From contig CAZCZL010000014.1 of the NCBI GenBank assembly GCA_964503315.1, positions 1-64,000 of the forward strand: DNA of 64,000 nucleotides, written 5' to 3'. The notes under the pieces were generated by a model. The model searched no databases and was not told the DNA's origin. It worked only from the letters and a program-made list of their open reading frames with translations. Both the position numbers and the translations under genes were made by a program. Positions 43,723 through 51,232 of the stretch are shown piece after piece (within the stretch, counting starts at the first letter, position 1; every line of letters starts with the position of its first letter). The DNA is from FEB-12 sp964503315 (lineage in GTDB: Bacteria > Zixibacteria > MSB-5A5 > GN15 > FEB-12).

Positions 43723-44664
43723 CTACGCCATATTCACCGCCACTCGCGGACGAAATCCACCCATCGCCAGCAAGGTCTCCTGACGGCGGCGAATCTCGTT
43801 CTCCGTCATCGCGAAATCCGGCCCCACATGCTCGATCATGATCGAGGACGTACATGACGCAAAACATCCCGCCCGCCGCAAATCCCCCTTCGTCTTGAGA
43901 TACTCGTACGTGAACCCCGCCATGTAGGTATCTCCCGCGCCGGTCGCGTCGATCAGATCTATCTCATACGGCGGGATATCGATGAACTGCTTGCCGTCAT
44001 AGATCACCGACCCGAGTTCCGCGAGCGTGACGATCACGATCTTCGGCCCCCACGACTTGAGTATCTTCGCCGCTTCGTACGGATTTTCGCGGCAATCGAT
44101 CCCGGTCAATACTTTCGCTTCCATCTCGTTCGGCTTGACGATATCAAACAGCGCAAACGCCTTCTCTATCCCTTCCGGCTTGTCATGCGTGATCCTCATC
44201 TGCGAATCGATATCCCGTAACAACCCCTGCGGATCCAGGAAGAACAGACCGTTCGGATAATTCTTCCGTATCTGCGCGACCATTTCCAGCGAGACTTCCT
44301 TGAGGATCGGCCCGATCAATATCGCTTCGGAATCCTTGTACAGCGAAGCGTCTATCTCACTGATATTCGCCGCCCGTCCCAATAGGTCGAGCGTTCTATT
44401 CCCAAACGCGTCGTAATAGATCAGAGAGAATCCGCCGGTCTCTTTTGAAGGCGTGATATGGGGCGTGATCTTATGCTTCCGCATATCCGCCATGAATTGC
44501 GCTTTGAGATCATCCCCCACCGACCCGACCAGCGTCACCTCTTTGCCGAGTTTCGCCAGCACGAGCGCGGCATTGGTCGAACAGCCGGAGAGAATGCGGG
44601 TCTTAGTATCGACACGTGGAGTTTTGATATAGTCATACACAGGATTGCCGATTGCCGTGATCAT
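43723..44664 (-). CDS. PfkB-family sugar/inositol kinase
   Basis: The 313-residue protein has the ribokinase-like fold: GSVGDDLKAQFM near the N-terminus, KPNEMEAKVLTG in the middle, and the catalytic DATGAGDTYMAGFTYEY motif with its base Asp. The substrate is uncertain. It lies 36 bp downstream of a CDP-alcohol phosphotransferase gene and is transcribed with it, and some PfkB proteins phosphorylate inositol; I note that only as a possibility. Confidence 0.85.
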   Translation of the reverse strand: MITAIGNPVYDYIKTPRVDTKTRILSGCSTNAALVLAKLGKEVTLVGSVGDDLKAQFMADMRKHKITPHITPSKETGGFSLIYYDAFGNRTLDLLGRAANISEIDASLYKDSEAILIGPILKEVSLEMVAQIRKNYPNGLFFLDPQGLLRDIDSQMRITHDKPEGIEKAFALFDIVKPNEMEAKVLTGIDCRENPYEAAKILKSWGPKIVIVTLAELGSVIYDGKQFIDIPPYEIDLIDATGAGDTYMAGFTYEYLKTKGDLRRAGCFASCTSSIMIEHVGPDFAMTENEIRRRQETLLAMGGFRPRVAVNMA

Positions 44665-44700
44665 AGAGACTTTCTTCGAATAACGGGGTGAAAAACGAGG

Positions 44701-45348
44701 CTACACTTCCTGGCGATCGCCCAGCAGTTTGCGCGCGTAGATGAGTCTTTGCACCGACGTGATGGTCGAGGTCGCGCCCACTATAATGAGAGCAAACTCC
44801 AGCCATCCGCCGCGCGGCCAGGTGCCGGTCGGGAAATATATTTCCATGATGGCGCCAAAGATGATCAGAATGAACTTTTCGAGTCTCCCCATAATGCCGA
44901 CCGCGCAATTTTCTATTTTGCCGATCGATTCCGCCGCCGCCCGCGTGTAGCTGGCGATCAACATCCCAAAAAGAGCAAACAGTCCCCAGCCCGGATGTGC
45001 CGCGCCCGATAGCGTGATACCGGCCAGAATAAAAAACTCGCCATAACGGTCGGAGACATGATCGAGAATCCCGCCAAAAACCGTCCCGGTTTTCCCCGCT
45101 CGCGCGGTCGAACCATCCAGCATATCCGCAAACGATGCCGCCAACATCCAGAAGACGCCCCACCCCATGCTATCCTTCCAGAAGTAGATCCCTGAAATGA
45201 TGGCGCAGACGAGAGAAACTCCCGTGAGGAAATTCGGCGTCAGCCCCATGCGGTAGCATGCTTTACCCAGGACCAGTGAGGTCTCTTCATACCACTGTCG
45301 TTTGCGCTGATTGATAGTTGGCGCAGGATTCTGCTGCTCGGTCTTCAT
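44701..45348 (-). CDS. CDP-alcohol phosphatidyltransferase family protein
   Basis: The 215-residue membrane protein carries the complete family motif D-G-x2-A-R-x8-G-x3-D-x3-D (from DGSTAR to ILDHVSD, about residues 78-100) and several membrane helices. Such enzymes join a CDP-activated lipid or alcohol to an alcohol such as glycerol-phosphate, serine or inositol-phosphate. The SYTRAAAESIGK and GIMGRLEKF stretches recall enzymes that handle inositol or archaeal-type glycerophospholipids. The downstream partner is a PfkB kinase. Confidence 0.85.
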   Translation of the reverse strand: MKTEQQNPAPTINQRKRQWYEETSLVLGKACYRMGLTPNFLTGVSLVCAIISGIYFWKDSMGWGVFWMLAASFADMLDGSTARAGKTGTVFGGILDHVSDRYGEFFILAGITLSGAAHPGWGLFALFGMLIASYTRAAAESIGKIENCAVGIMGRLEKFILIIFGAIMEIYFPTGTWPRGGWLEFALIIVGATSTITSVQRLIYARKLLGDRQEV

Positions 45349-45411
45349 GACCGGCCAATATGTATGGTTGAGTCGCCGGAGTCAACTGGTCAAGACAGCC
45401 AGAATCGGCGG

Positions 45412-45440
45412 TTGACAAGGTCGGTCCGGCACGGGATATT
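45412..45440 (+). promoter_or_regulatory. Sigma-70-type promoter for obg-dprA-ptsH (leaderless transcript possible)
   Basis: TTGACA (45412-45417) is followed after a 17-bp spacer by GATATT (45435-45440). Transcription would start around 45447, at or beside the obg ATG at 45448. No ribosome site precedes that ATG, so the obg mRNA may be leaderless. Confidence 0.5.
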
Positions 45441-45447
45441 CCCCCGG

Positions 45448-46446
45448 ATGTTCATCGACTATGTTGAAATTGAAGTATTTGCCGGGGATGGCGGGCACGG
45501 CTGTATCGCCTTCCGGCAGGAGAAATATATCCCCAAGGGTGGCCCGGATGGTGGCGACGGCGGCTGGGGCGGTGATGTTATCGCTATCGCCGACAGCAAC
45601 TTGACCACCCTTCTCGATTTCCGGTACAAGAAGATATACAAGGCGGAAAAAGGGCGCTTCGGCTCCGGCTCGCTTCGCACCGGCAGATCAGGCGACCCCA
45701 CATTCCTTCGACTTCCAGTCGGCACTATTATAAAGGATCTCGAGACCGGCGAAACTATCGCCGATCTCGATACGGCTGAGATGCAGATCGTACTGGCCAA
45801 AGGCGGCAAAGGCGGACATGGCAACGCATTCTATAAATCAGCCGTCAACCAGGCGCCGCGCAAAGCGCAGGATGGCGCTCCCGGTGAACACCGCCGCCTG
45901 GCGCTGGAACTGAAACTTCTCGCTGATGTCGGTTTGGTCGGTCTGCCGAATGCCGGCAAATCAACTATTCTTGCGGCCTTCTCAGCCGCTCGTCCCAAGA
46001 TCGCGGATTACCCGTTCACCACTCTTGTACCGAACCTGGGAATCGTGAAGATCCGCGAGTTCAAGTCATTCGTGATGGCGGATATCCCCGGCCTAATCGA
46101 AGGGGCCTCTGAAGGGAAAGGACTGGGCATCCAGTTCCTCAAGCATATCCAGCGCACCCGCCTGCTGGTCTATGTGATTGACATTAATGAGGAAGATATT
46201 ATCAAGACCCGGGAGTTATTGGAGAACGAACTGGCGACTTTTGACCCGGAACTTCCGCAACGACCGTCGATAACCGTGATAACCAAGATCGACACAACGA
46301 CCACGGCCAAAGTAAAAGCATTTTCCAAAAAGCTCCCGAAAGATTATCTTTTCTTGTCGGCGGTTTCCCGCGCGGGGGCCGACGACTTTTTGTTAGCTAT
46401 TGAGCGAAAACTTGACGAAGAACGAATTCAAAGAACGGCTGACTGA
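45448..46446 (+). CDS. obg: GTPase Obg
   Basis: The protein of 332 residues has the glycine-rich Obg fold (FIDYVEIEVFAGDGGHGCIAF, GGPDGGDGGWGGDV, GKGGKGGHGN) at residues 1-158 and a G domain with G1 GLPNAGKST, switch region DYPFTTLVPNLG, G3 DIPGL and G4 TKID. Obg acts in ribosome assembly and stress signalling. I chose ATG 45448, the conserved N-terminus; the reading frame extends upstream to 45364 without family features. No C-terminal OCT domain is seen. The dprA start overlaps the obg end by 47 bp. Confidence 0.93.
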   Translation: MFIDYVEIEVFAGDGGHGCIAFRQEKYIPKGGPDGGDGGWGGDVIAIADSNLTTLLDFRYKKIYKAEKGRFGSGSLRTGRSGDPTFLRLPVGTIIKDLETGETIADLDTAEMQIVLAKGGKGGHGNAFYKSAVNQAPRKAQDGAPGEHRRLALELKLLADVGLVGLPNAGKSTILAAFSAARPKIADYPFTTLVPNLGIVKIREFKSFVMADIPGLIEGASEGKGLGIQFLKHIQRTRLLVYVIDINEEDIIKTRELLENELATFDPELPQRPSITVITKIDTTTTAKVKAFSKKLPKDYLFLSAVSRAGADDFLLAIERKLDEERIQRTAD

Positions 46447-47527
46447 TTCCCTCACCCTCTTGCAGGTGCCGGGTATCGGTAAGGGCCGCTATAATCGACT
46501 TATCCAGAAGTTCGGCTCTCCTTCAGCGGCGCTGTCTGCGTCGGTGCAGGAGCTTGAGGCTGTCCCGTCGCTGTCGCATGCGCTGGCCACCGCCATCAAA
46601 CAACAGGCCGACCCGGAGACCGCACGCGCTACTGCCGCGCGGATCATTCAACTCGGCTGGGAAGTACTCTTTCCAAACACCGTAGAATACCCTGTCTTTC
46701 TCGCACGCATTCCAGATCCACCGCCGATCCTGTTCCGCATGGGCGATCCAATTCACGAAGACGACAAACTGGTCGCGATTGTCGGCACACGGCATCCATC
46801 CGAACGTGGCAAACTGTTCACCGCCAAACTTGCGGGTGACCTTGCGCGCGCGGGAATCACCGTTGTCTCCGGCATGGCTGAGGGCATCGACTCCGCCGCG
46901 CATGCCGGCGCGCTTGATGCCGGCGGCAAAACGATCGCCATCTGGGGAACATCGCTGGAAATCGTTTATCCGCCGACCAACAAGAAACTGGCTGAACGCA
47001 TCGGTAAACAGGGTGCCATCTATTCCGAGTATCCTCCCGGCACTAACCCAGATAAGGGATATTTCCCCGAGCGGAATCGCATAATCTCCGGACTCTCCGA
47101 AGCGGTCATCGTTATCGAGGCCGGAACCAAATCCGGTGCGCTTATCACCGCCGATCTTGCGATCGAACAAGGACGCGAGCTCTTTGCTGTCCCCGGTCCG
47201 CCCGATGCTCTCACCTCGATCGGCACCAACAGCCTGATCAAAAAGGGCGCGAGATTACTCACCGGTATCCAGGATCTCTTCGATGATCTCCCTCGTCTTG
47301 CCGGCAAAGTCTCCGCGAAGCGGTTTCAGGCTTTGCCTGACCTGACCGATATGGAGCGGAAGATGATAACGCTGTTAGCCGAAGGACCCGTGCAAATTGA
47401 TAATCTCTCACGGTCGTCGAATCTGACCGTCTCCGAGGTTCTCGAGTATATGTTGGCGCTGGAGTTAAAAGGGGTGGTCCAGGAACTTTCCGGTAAGAGG
47501 TTCATGTTATCCGAGCAAACCGTATGA
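46400..47527 (+). CDS. dprA: DNA processing protein DprA/Smf
   Basis: The 375-residue protein has an N-terminal helix-hairpin-helix-like region (LLQVPGIGKGRYNRLIQKFG), a Rossmann DNA-binding core (VAIVGTRHPSERGKLF, TVVSGMAEGIDSAAHAGALD, TIAIWGTSLEIVYPPTNKKL, YFPERNRIISGLSEAVIVIEA, ADLAIEQGRELFAVPGPP) and a C-terminal winged helix. It protects incoming single-stranded DNA and loads RecA. Start TTG 46400 overlaps obg. It is followed by ptsH after a 4-bp overlap. Confidence 0.92.
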   Translation: MSENLTKNEFKERLTDSLTLLQVPGIGKGRYNRLIQKFGSPSAALSASVQELEAVPSLSHALATAIKQQADPETARATAARIIQLGWEVLFPNTVEYPVFLARIPDPPPILFRMGDPIHEDDKLVAIVGTRHPSERGKLFTAKLAGDLARAGITVVSGMAEGIDSAAHAGALDAGGKTIAIWGTSLEIVYPPTNKKLAERIGKQGAIYSEYPPGTNPDKGYFPERNRIISGLSEAVIVIEAGTKSGALITADLAIEQGRELFAVPGPPDALTSIGTNSLIKKGARLLTGIQDLFDDLPRLAGKVSAKRFQALPDLTDMERKMITLLAEGPVQIDNLSRSSNLTVSEVLEYMLALELKGVVQELSGKRFMLSEQTV

Positions 47528-47793
47528 TATCACAGACCGCCAAAATCGTTAATAAACTCGGCTTGCATGCCCGCCCGTCGGCACTGCTGGTGACAACCGC
47601 CTCGAAATTCCAATCCGAGGTGCACTTCACCAAAAACGGCCTCCGCGTCAACGGCAAATCAATTTTGGGCGTAATGATGTTGGCGGCTGAATTCGGTTCA
47701 GACCTATTGGTCGAAGTCAACGGCCCCGATGAAGAGCAGGCGCTGACTGATATTCTCGCCGTTATCGAATCCCGTTTCGGCGAAACGGAATAA
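47524..47793 (+). CDS. ptsH: HPr phosphocarrier protein
   Basis: The 89-residue HPr has the active His15 (NKLGLHARPSA) and Ser46 (VNGKSILGVMML), the target of HPr kinase in many bacteria. It carries phosphate from enzyme I. The ATG overlaps the dprA stop. The usual partner ptsI is not next; a 3.4-kb segment with intergenic repeats and a giant secreted-protein gene lies between. No EII permease genes are visible in the window, so the phosphorelay may be regulatory. Confidence 0.95.
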   Translation: MISQTAKIVNKLGLHARPSALLVTTASKFQSEVHFTKNGLRVNGKSILGVMMLAAEFGSDLLVEVNGPDEEQALTDILAVIESRFGETE

Positions 47794-47834
47794 TCCGTAA
47801 ATCAGAATAATTCTCCAAACTCAAGCTAACTGTC

Positions 47835-47880
47835 ATCACGAGCTTTGCTTGATCCATTTAGCAAGGCAAAGCGTCGTGAT
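47835..47880. repeat. Imperfect inverted repeat (MITE- or REP-like)
   Basis: ATCACGA at 47835-47841 pairs with TCGTGAT at 47874-47880, with inner CTTTGC/GCAAAG arms and a short centre, giving a hairpin of about 46 bp. The reverse complement of the right part closely resembles a stretch at 51067-51090 (21 of 24 bases), on the other side of the secreted-protein gene. Confidence 0.65.
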
Positions 47881-47929
47881 CTCAGTTTCTTCTATGTTTG
47901 GGAGAGATCGCGACGCCAGCGATGAGTGG

Positions 47930-47949
47930 ATCCCAGCTTTCGCTGGGAT
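47930..47949. repeat. Palindrome (ATCCCAGC/GCTGGGAT)
   Basis: An 8-bp perfect stem with a TTTC loop. The same motif is common in dispersed repeats of other bacteria, where it reads GGATCCCAGC-x4-GCTGGGAT. No U-tract follows, so it is probably not a terminator. Confidence 0.55.
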
Positions 47950-48351
47950 AAGGAGTATCGTGGCTCGCGATGACGGAACGAGAGTGGGCGATCGTACTAC
48001 AAAAGGCTCGCGATGACGGGATGGGGGCACGGAAGGTTGCGGAGTGCAACCATCAAGTGCGTGGGGAATAAGGAGAAAGGGAAATTGGCAACATTGGGCA
48101 ACCATCAAGTTGTTGGCATTTAACAAAGGGTGGCGGGGTGCGAAGTAGTTCGTATCGGGAATGGGGTCAGCGATGCGGGGCAATAGGATGATGGTTGCAT
48201 GTGCGAACCTGATCCGGCCGCTCATCGGTTTGGTGAGGGCGGTTCAGATTTTCGGCGAGGGGTGAGCAGACTACGCCCTCTATTAATGGGGACAGAGTTG
48301 GGGGAACTGACGATTGTCATACAATGCACGGTGATGAGGCGAAACGTTCGA

Positions 48352-50991
48352 TTATCTGATTATCACCAACTTCCCTATCTGTACCGGGCCGGAATCCGGT
48401 TCCACTGACCAATAGTATAGGCCGGACTCAACTGCCATAATGTTACGATTGATCAGATCCCAGGTATCATGGTCGGAGGCGGGGTCGTTCGGGTCCATGT
48501 CGTGGCGAATCTCGCGGACCATGTCGCCATCGAGGGTGTGTATCCGTATCCAGCATTTAGCGGGGAGGTTGGCGAAATGAATTCGTCGTTCGCGATCGTT
48601 GATCCGGTCGGAGCCACGACCTTCGTACCCCATGTCGCGGTATTTGGCGTCAGTGCGATAGGGATTCGGGTAGATGTAGACTTGCTTGTTAGTCGCGCCG
48701 GTTTGATTGGCATTTTCTAAGGCGTAGCAGTCCTGCAGTCCAAGAAGCTTGCTTGATTCGAGTGCTTCGACTCCACCGGCAGGGTCGCCGTAATCGAATG
48801 CGGTGACATTCACGTAATATGGAACAGTTGGAAGCAGGCCATCGATGATGCACTCGTATTCATAGTATTTCAGATAACCGTCTTCGGTGTAGGCGGAGTC
48901 GGGAATTGGTTCGCCGGGGATAGGTTTCGGTTGGTTGGGGTAGAGCTTTCTGATCGGAGTGTCAATGCCGAGTCGGCTTGCGTTATAGCCATGTTGGACG
49001 AAGTAAAAGATGGAGTCGCCAAGATATCCCGGTAGACGATATGGCGTACCGGCAGTGTACGCGAGTGGGTCGAAGAGCGAGTCATGGCATGGATCATTCC
49101 CTAACCCGTAGAGACAGCGGAGTTGATCGAGAGTGAACGGGACTTCCTGAACCTCGAAGCCACCGGAGGGATATATCTTCGGGTTCCAGACGAATTTGTC
49201 GTAGTTTTTCAGGTCACAGCCTGCGGCGAGAGCCAACGATGCTTCGCGGTCGTCCCGACCGAGATAGATCCGATACCCTTCGAAATCAATCCGATTCGAA
49301 ACTAAGTCCTTGGTCGTTTCGCTTAGGAGTCCATTGAACCGAACCCGGATCCCTTTGTCGTACGGATAGAGCCAGAACTTGGGTGCAGGTGGTGGGCCGA
49401 CCGCACGCCAATCGGGAATGCCATCACCGGCATAGTAGGTTGTCTCCGCAACCGATGGAATCCAGACCGAGTCAACCAACACGGAGTCAAGCACGCAGAC
49501 ATGATATTTGCCACGGTAGCCGTCGCCATCGGTATCGTAGCCTGGGTTGTCATAGACCCACTCGGCCTGCTTGGCGTTTTTGACGAGGTCGGTGAAATCG
49601 ACATTGGCATACCAAGCGTCGACGCCAGAAGTGTCGAGATTATTGAAATTTGTGGGGTCGTTATGGAAATTCTCACCTCCAATGACAGCGAACACGACTG
49701 TTTTCACTTCGCCTGCCTCCAAATCGAATGGCCCAGTCGAGAGTATTGCCCGAAAGCGATTCAGGCCCCAGAAGAAATATAGCCGTGCGATTGATGGCGG
49801 GTAGGCCCACACTGGATCGTTTGGCAGAATCTCGATGACTCTTGCAATGTCCGGGTCCATTTCGCCATTCGCCATCATGTAATATTTGTCAACATCTCCC
49901 ATCGGCGTACCCGAGTTTCTACCCATCGGGTGTATCGGCAAACCACCCGGGCCCTTGTGTTGCGGCCCATAGTCAGCCTCCAGATTTGTGGCCGCAGGAT
50001 TCCACCAGTTGAAACTTAATGTGTGAGCCTCTTTCGGCGATTCCAAGAGGCGGACACCAAGTGCGGTTCGCGTCGACCTAAAAGGACCTGATTCTTCCCA
50101 ACGGGGCGGAAACACGTCGGAATTAGGCTGACCATCATTGCTTGATGCCCACAACATGTTCAGAGTGTCCAGGAAAGGACAACCAATAGGTGAGGGTACA
50201 TCTACCAGAAAACCGCCAAGCTTTTGCGCAAAAGCAGCACTCAGCCAAGCATAGGCGCCAAAAAACGGATCGAGGTAAAAGCCTACATACATGTCACGAA
50301 GCTTGTTCCTTCCAATATTCGTGATGCGATATTCGATCAGCACAAAATCATCCACTAGCGTGCTCGACCACTGTGACGATATCTGCGTAACGTGTATCCC
50401 TAATGGCTGATGAGACTTCCCGGATCGAAAGTCCATCTGCAATCCCGGCTGATACCCTCTCACAGTATCTGTGAATGCCGTGACATAATCCTGATCTGAC
50501 CTGGCTGGGTCCGATGGCCTATCTGTCGCAAGTGACCGAACTAAAATGGGACTAGATAGATCGGGAGCTGGCGAGAACTCAAAGTTGGGTGGTTGATCGG
50601 AAAAGTATTGCAGGTCTGAATATCCGACTGATACAAGAGTGTCTCCCTGCTCAGTGATTCCACCAATCCAGATTGCGGCATTTCTGATACAAGCCGACCC
50701 GCTTCCTCGTGGATACTCTCCGGCTCCAAACTCGCCAATGAGTGTTACTTCTCCCAAATGACAACCAGCTTGGTCGTGGGAGTAGGAGGTAAGCGGCTGC
50801 ATGTCTCCGGGGAAATTGCCCGTGCCGAACATTCCGCCATTGGTGATCATTAGGGATAGTCTACCCACATCATGAGTGGCTGTGCAGTATGTGGAAGCAA
50901 CGAAGGATTGGGCTTGGGATTGCACAGGTTCGCGGGCAAAAGACAAGCTGGCCAAGAGAAGAACGCAAAGACAATACAGACTTCGACGCAT
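48352..50991 (-). CDS. Giant secreted protein, paralogue C (YPNPY/FlgD-like C-terminus)
   Basis: The 879-residue exported protein has a short signal peptide (MRRSLYCLCVLLLASLSFA), a YCTATHDVGRLSLM start, the acidic DTDGDGYRGKYHVCVLDS loop, YYAGDGIPDWRA, FEGYRIYLGRDDREAS and the final YIYPNPYRTDAKYRDMGYE with a FlgD-like end. It is the third member of the family seen at 7797-13103 but more divergent. It lies opposite to the obg/dprA/ptsH/ptsI direction, and the DNA is a little richer in AT. It seems inserted between ptsH and ptsI. Function unknown. Start ATG 50991 with GGGGAG upstream. Confidence 0.75.
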   Translation of the reverse strand: MRRSLYCLCVLLLASLSFAREPVQSQAQSFVASTYCTATHDVGRLSLMITNGGMFGTGNFPGDMQPLTSYSHDQAGCHLGEVTLIGEFGAGEYPRGSGSACIRNAAIWIGGITEQGDTLVSVGYSDLQYFSDQPPNFEFSPAPDLSSPILVRSLATDRPSDPARSDQDYVTAFTDTVRGYQPGLQMDFRSGKSHQPLGIHVTQISSQWSSTLVDDFVLIEYRITNIGRNKLRDMYVGFYLDPFFGAYAWLSAAFAQKLGGFLVDVPSPIGCPFLDTLNMLWASSNDGQPNSDVFPPRWEESGPFRSTRTALGVRLLESPKEAHTLSFNWWNPAATNLEADYGPQHKGPGGLPIHPMGRNSGTPMGDVDKYYMMANGEMDPDIARVIEILPNDPVWAYPPSIARLYFFWGLNRFRAILSTGPFDLEAGEVKTVVFAVIGGENFHNDPTNFNNLDTSGVDAWYANVDFTDLVKNAKQAEWVYDNPGYDTDGDGYRGKYHVCVLDSVLVDSVWIPSVAETTYYAGDGIPDWRAVGPPPAPKFWLYPYDKGIRVRFNGLLSETTKDLVSNRIDFEGYRIYLGRDDREASLALAAGCDLKNYDKFVWNPKIYPSGGFEVQEVPFTLDQLRCLYGLGNDPCHDSLFDPLAYTAGTPYRLPGYLGDSIFYFVQHGYNASRLGIDTPIRKLYPNQPKPIPGEPIPDSAYTEDGYLKYYEYECIIDGLLPTVPYYVNVTAFDYGDPAGGVEALESSKLLGLQDCYALENANQTGATNKQVYIYPNPYRTDAKYRDMGYEGRGSDRINDRERRIHFANLPAKCWIRIHTLDGDMVREIRHDMDPNDPASDHDTWDLINRNIMAVESGLYYWSVEPDSGPVQIGKLVIIR

Positions 50992-51066
50992 AAACTCCCC
51001 AGTTTTGTCTGGTCAAACATAGACGTTTAGAGCGCCATTGGCAACCAAGGAATTCTGCGGGAGATG

Positions 51067-51090
51067 AACTGAGATCGCGACGCCTTGCCC
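51067..51090. repeat. Short repeat related to 47835-47890 (other side of insert)
   Basis: AACTGAGATCGCGACGCC and following bases match the reverse complement of the inverted repeat near 47866-47889 with three mismatches over 24 bases, so related sequence flanks the secreted paralogue on both sides. A 14-bp core, GAGATCGCGACGCC, also occurs at 47904. Confidence 0.55.
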
Positions 51091-51171
51091 TCGTACGAGC
51101 AGACGAAGACGTCTGCCGAGCAGAGTCGTCTACCTGACATCCCCGCCTTTTGGCTACCCCTGTTATTCCGC

Positions 51172-51201
51172 TTGCCTATCATTTCCATAACTGCCTATCT
51201 T
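51172..51201 (+). promoter_or_regulatory. Candidate promoter for ptsI
   Basis: TTGCCT (51172-51177), an 18-bp spacer and TATCTT (51196-51201) precede the ptsI start by 32 bp. Match is modest. ptsI needs its own promoter because the ptsH-side operon is interrupted. Confidence 0.35.
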
Positions 51202-51232
51202 AGAGTAGACTATAGCCGCAAGTGATTGACCA

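Larger units (their letters stand above)
47794..48351. other. Repeat-rich intergenic region between ptsH and the third secreted paralogue
   Basis: There is no gene here. The stretch holds an imperfect inverted repeat (47835-47880), a perfect 8-bp-stem palindrome (47930-47949), two direct copies of GGCTCGCGATGACGG (47962, 48005) and two of GCAACCATCAAGT (48046, 48098). The sequence style is typical of dispersed intergenic repeats. Confidence 0.75.

Noticed and set aside
47962..48019. Repeats of GGCTCGCGATGACGG as a CRISPR fragment
   Set aside because: Only two copies, no regular spacers and no cas genes; better explained as dispersed-repeat debris.
48352..50991. Insertion sequence or transposase in the ptsH-ptsI insert
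   Set aside because: The only reading frame encodes an exported YPNPY-type protein; no transposase or terminal inverted repeats flanking a transposase are visible.
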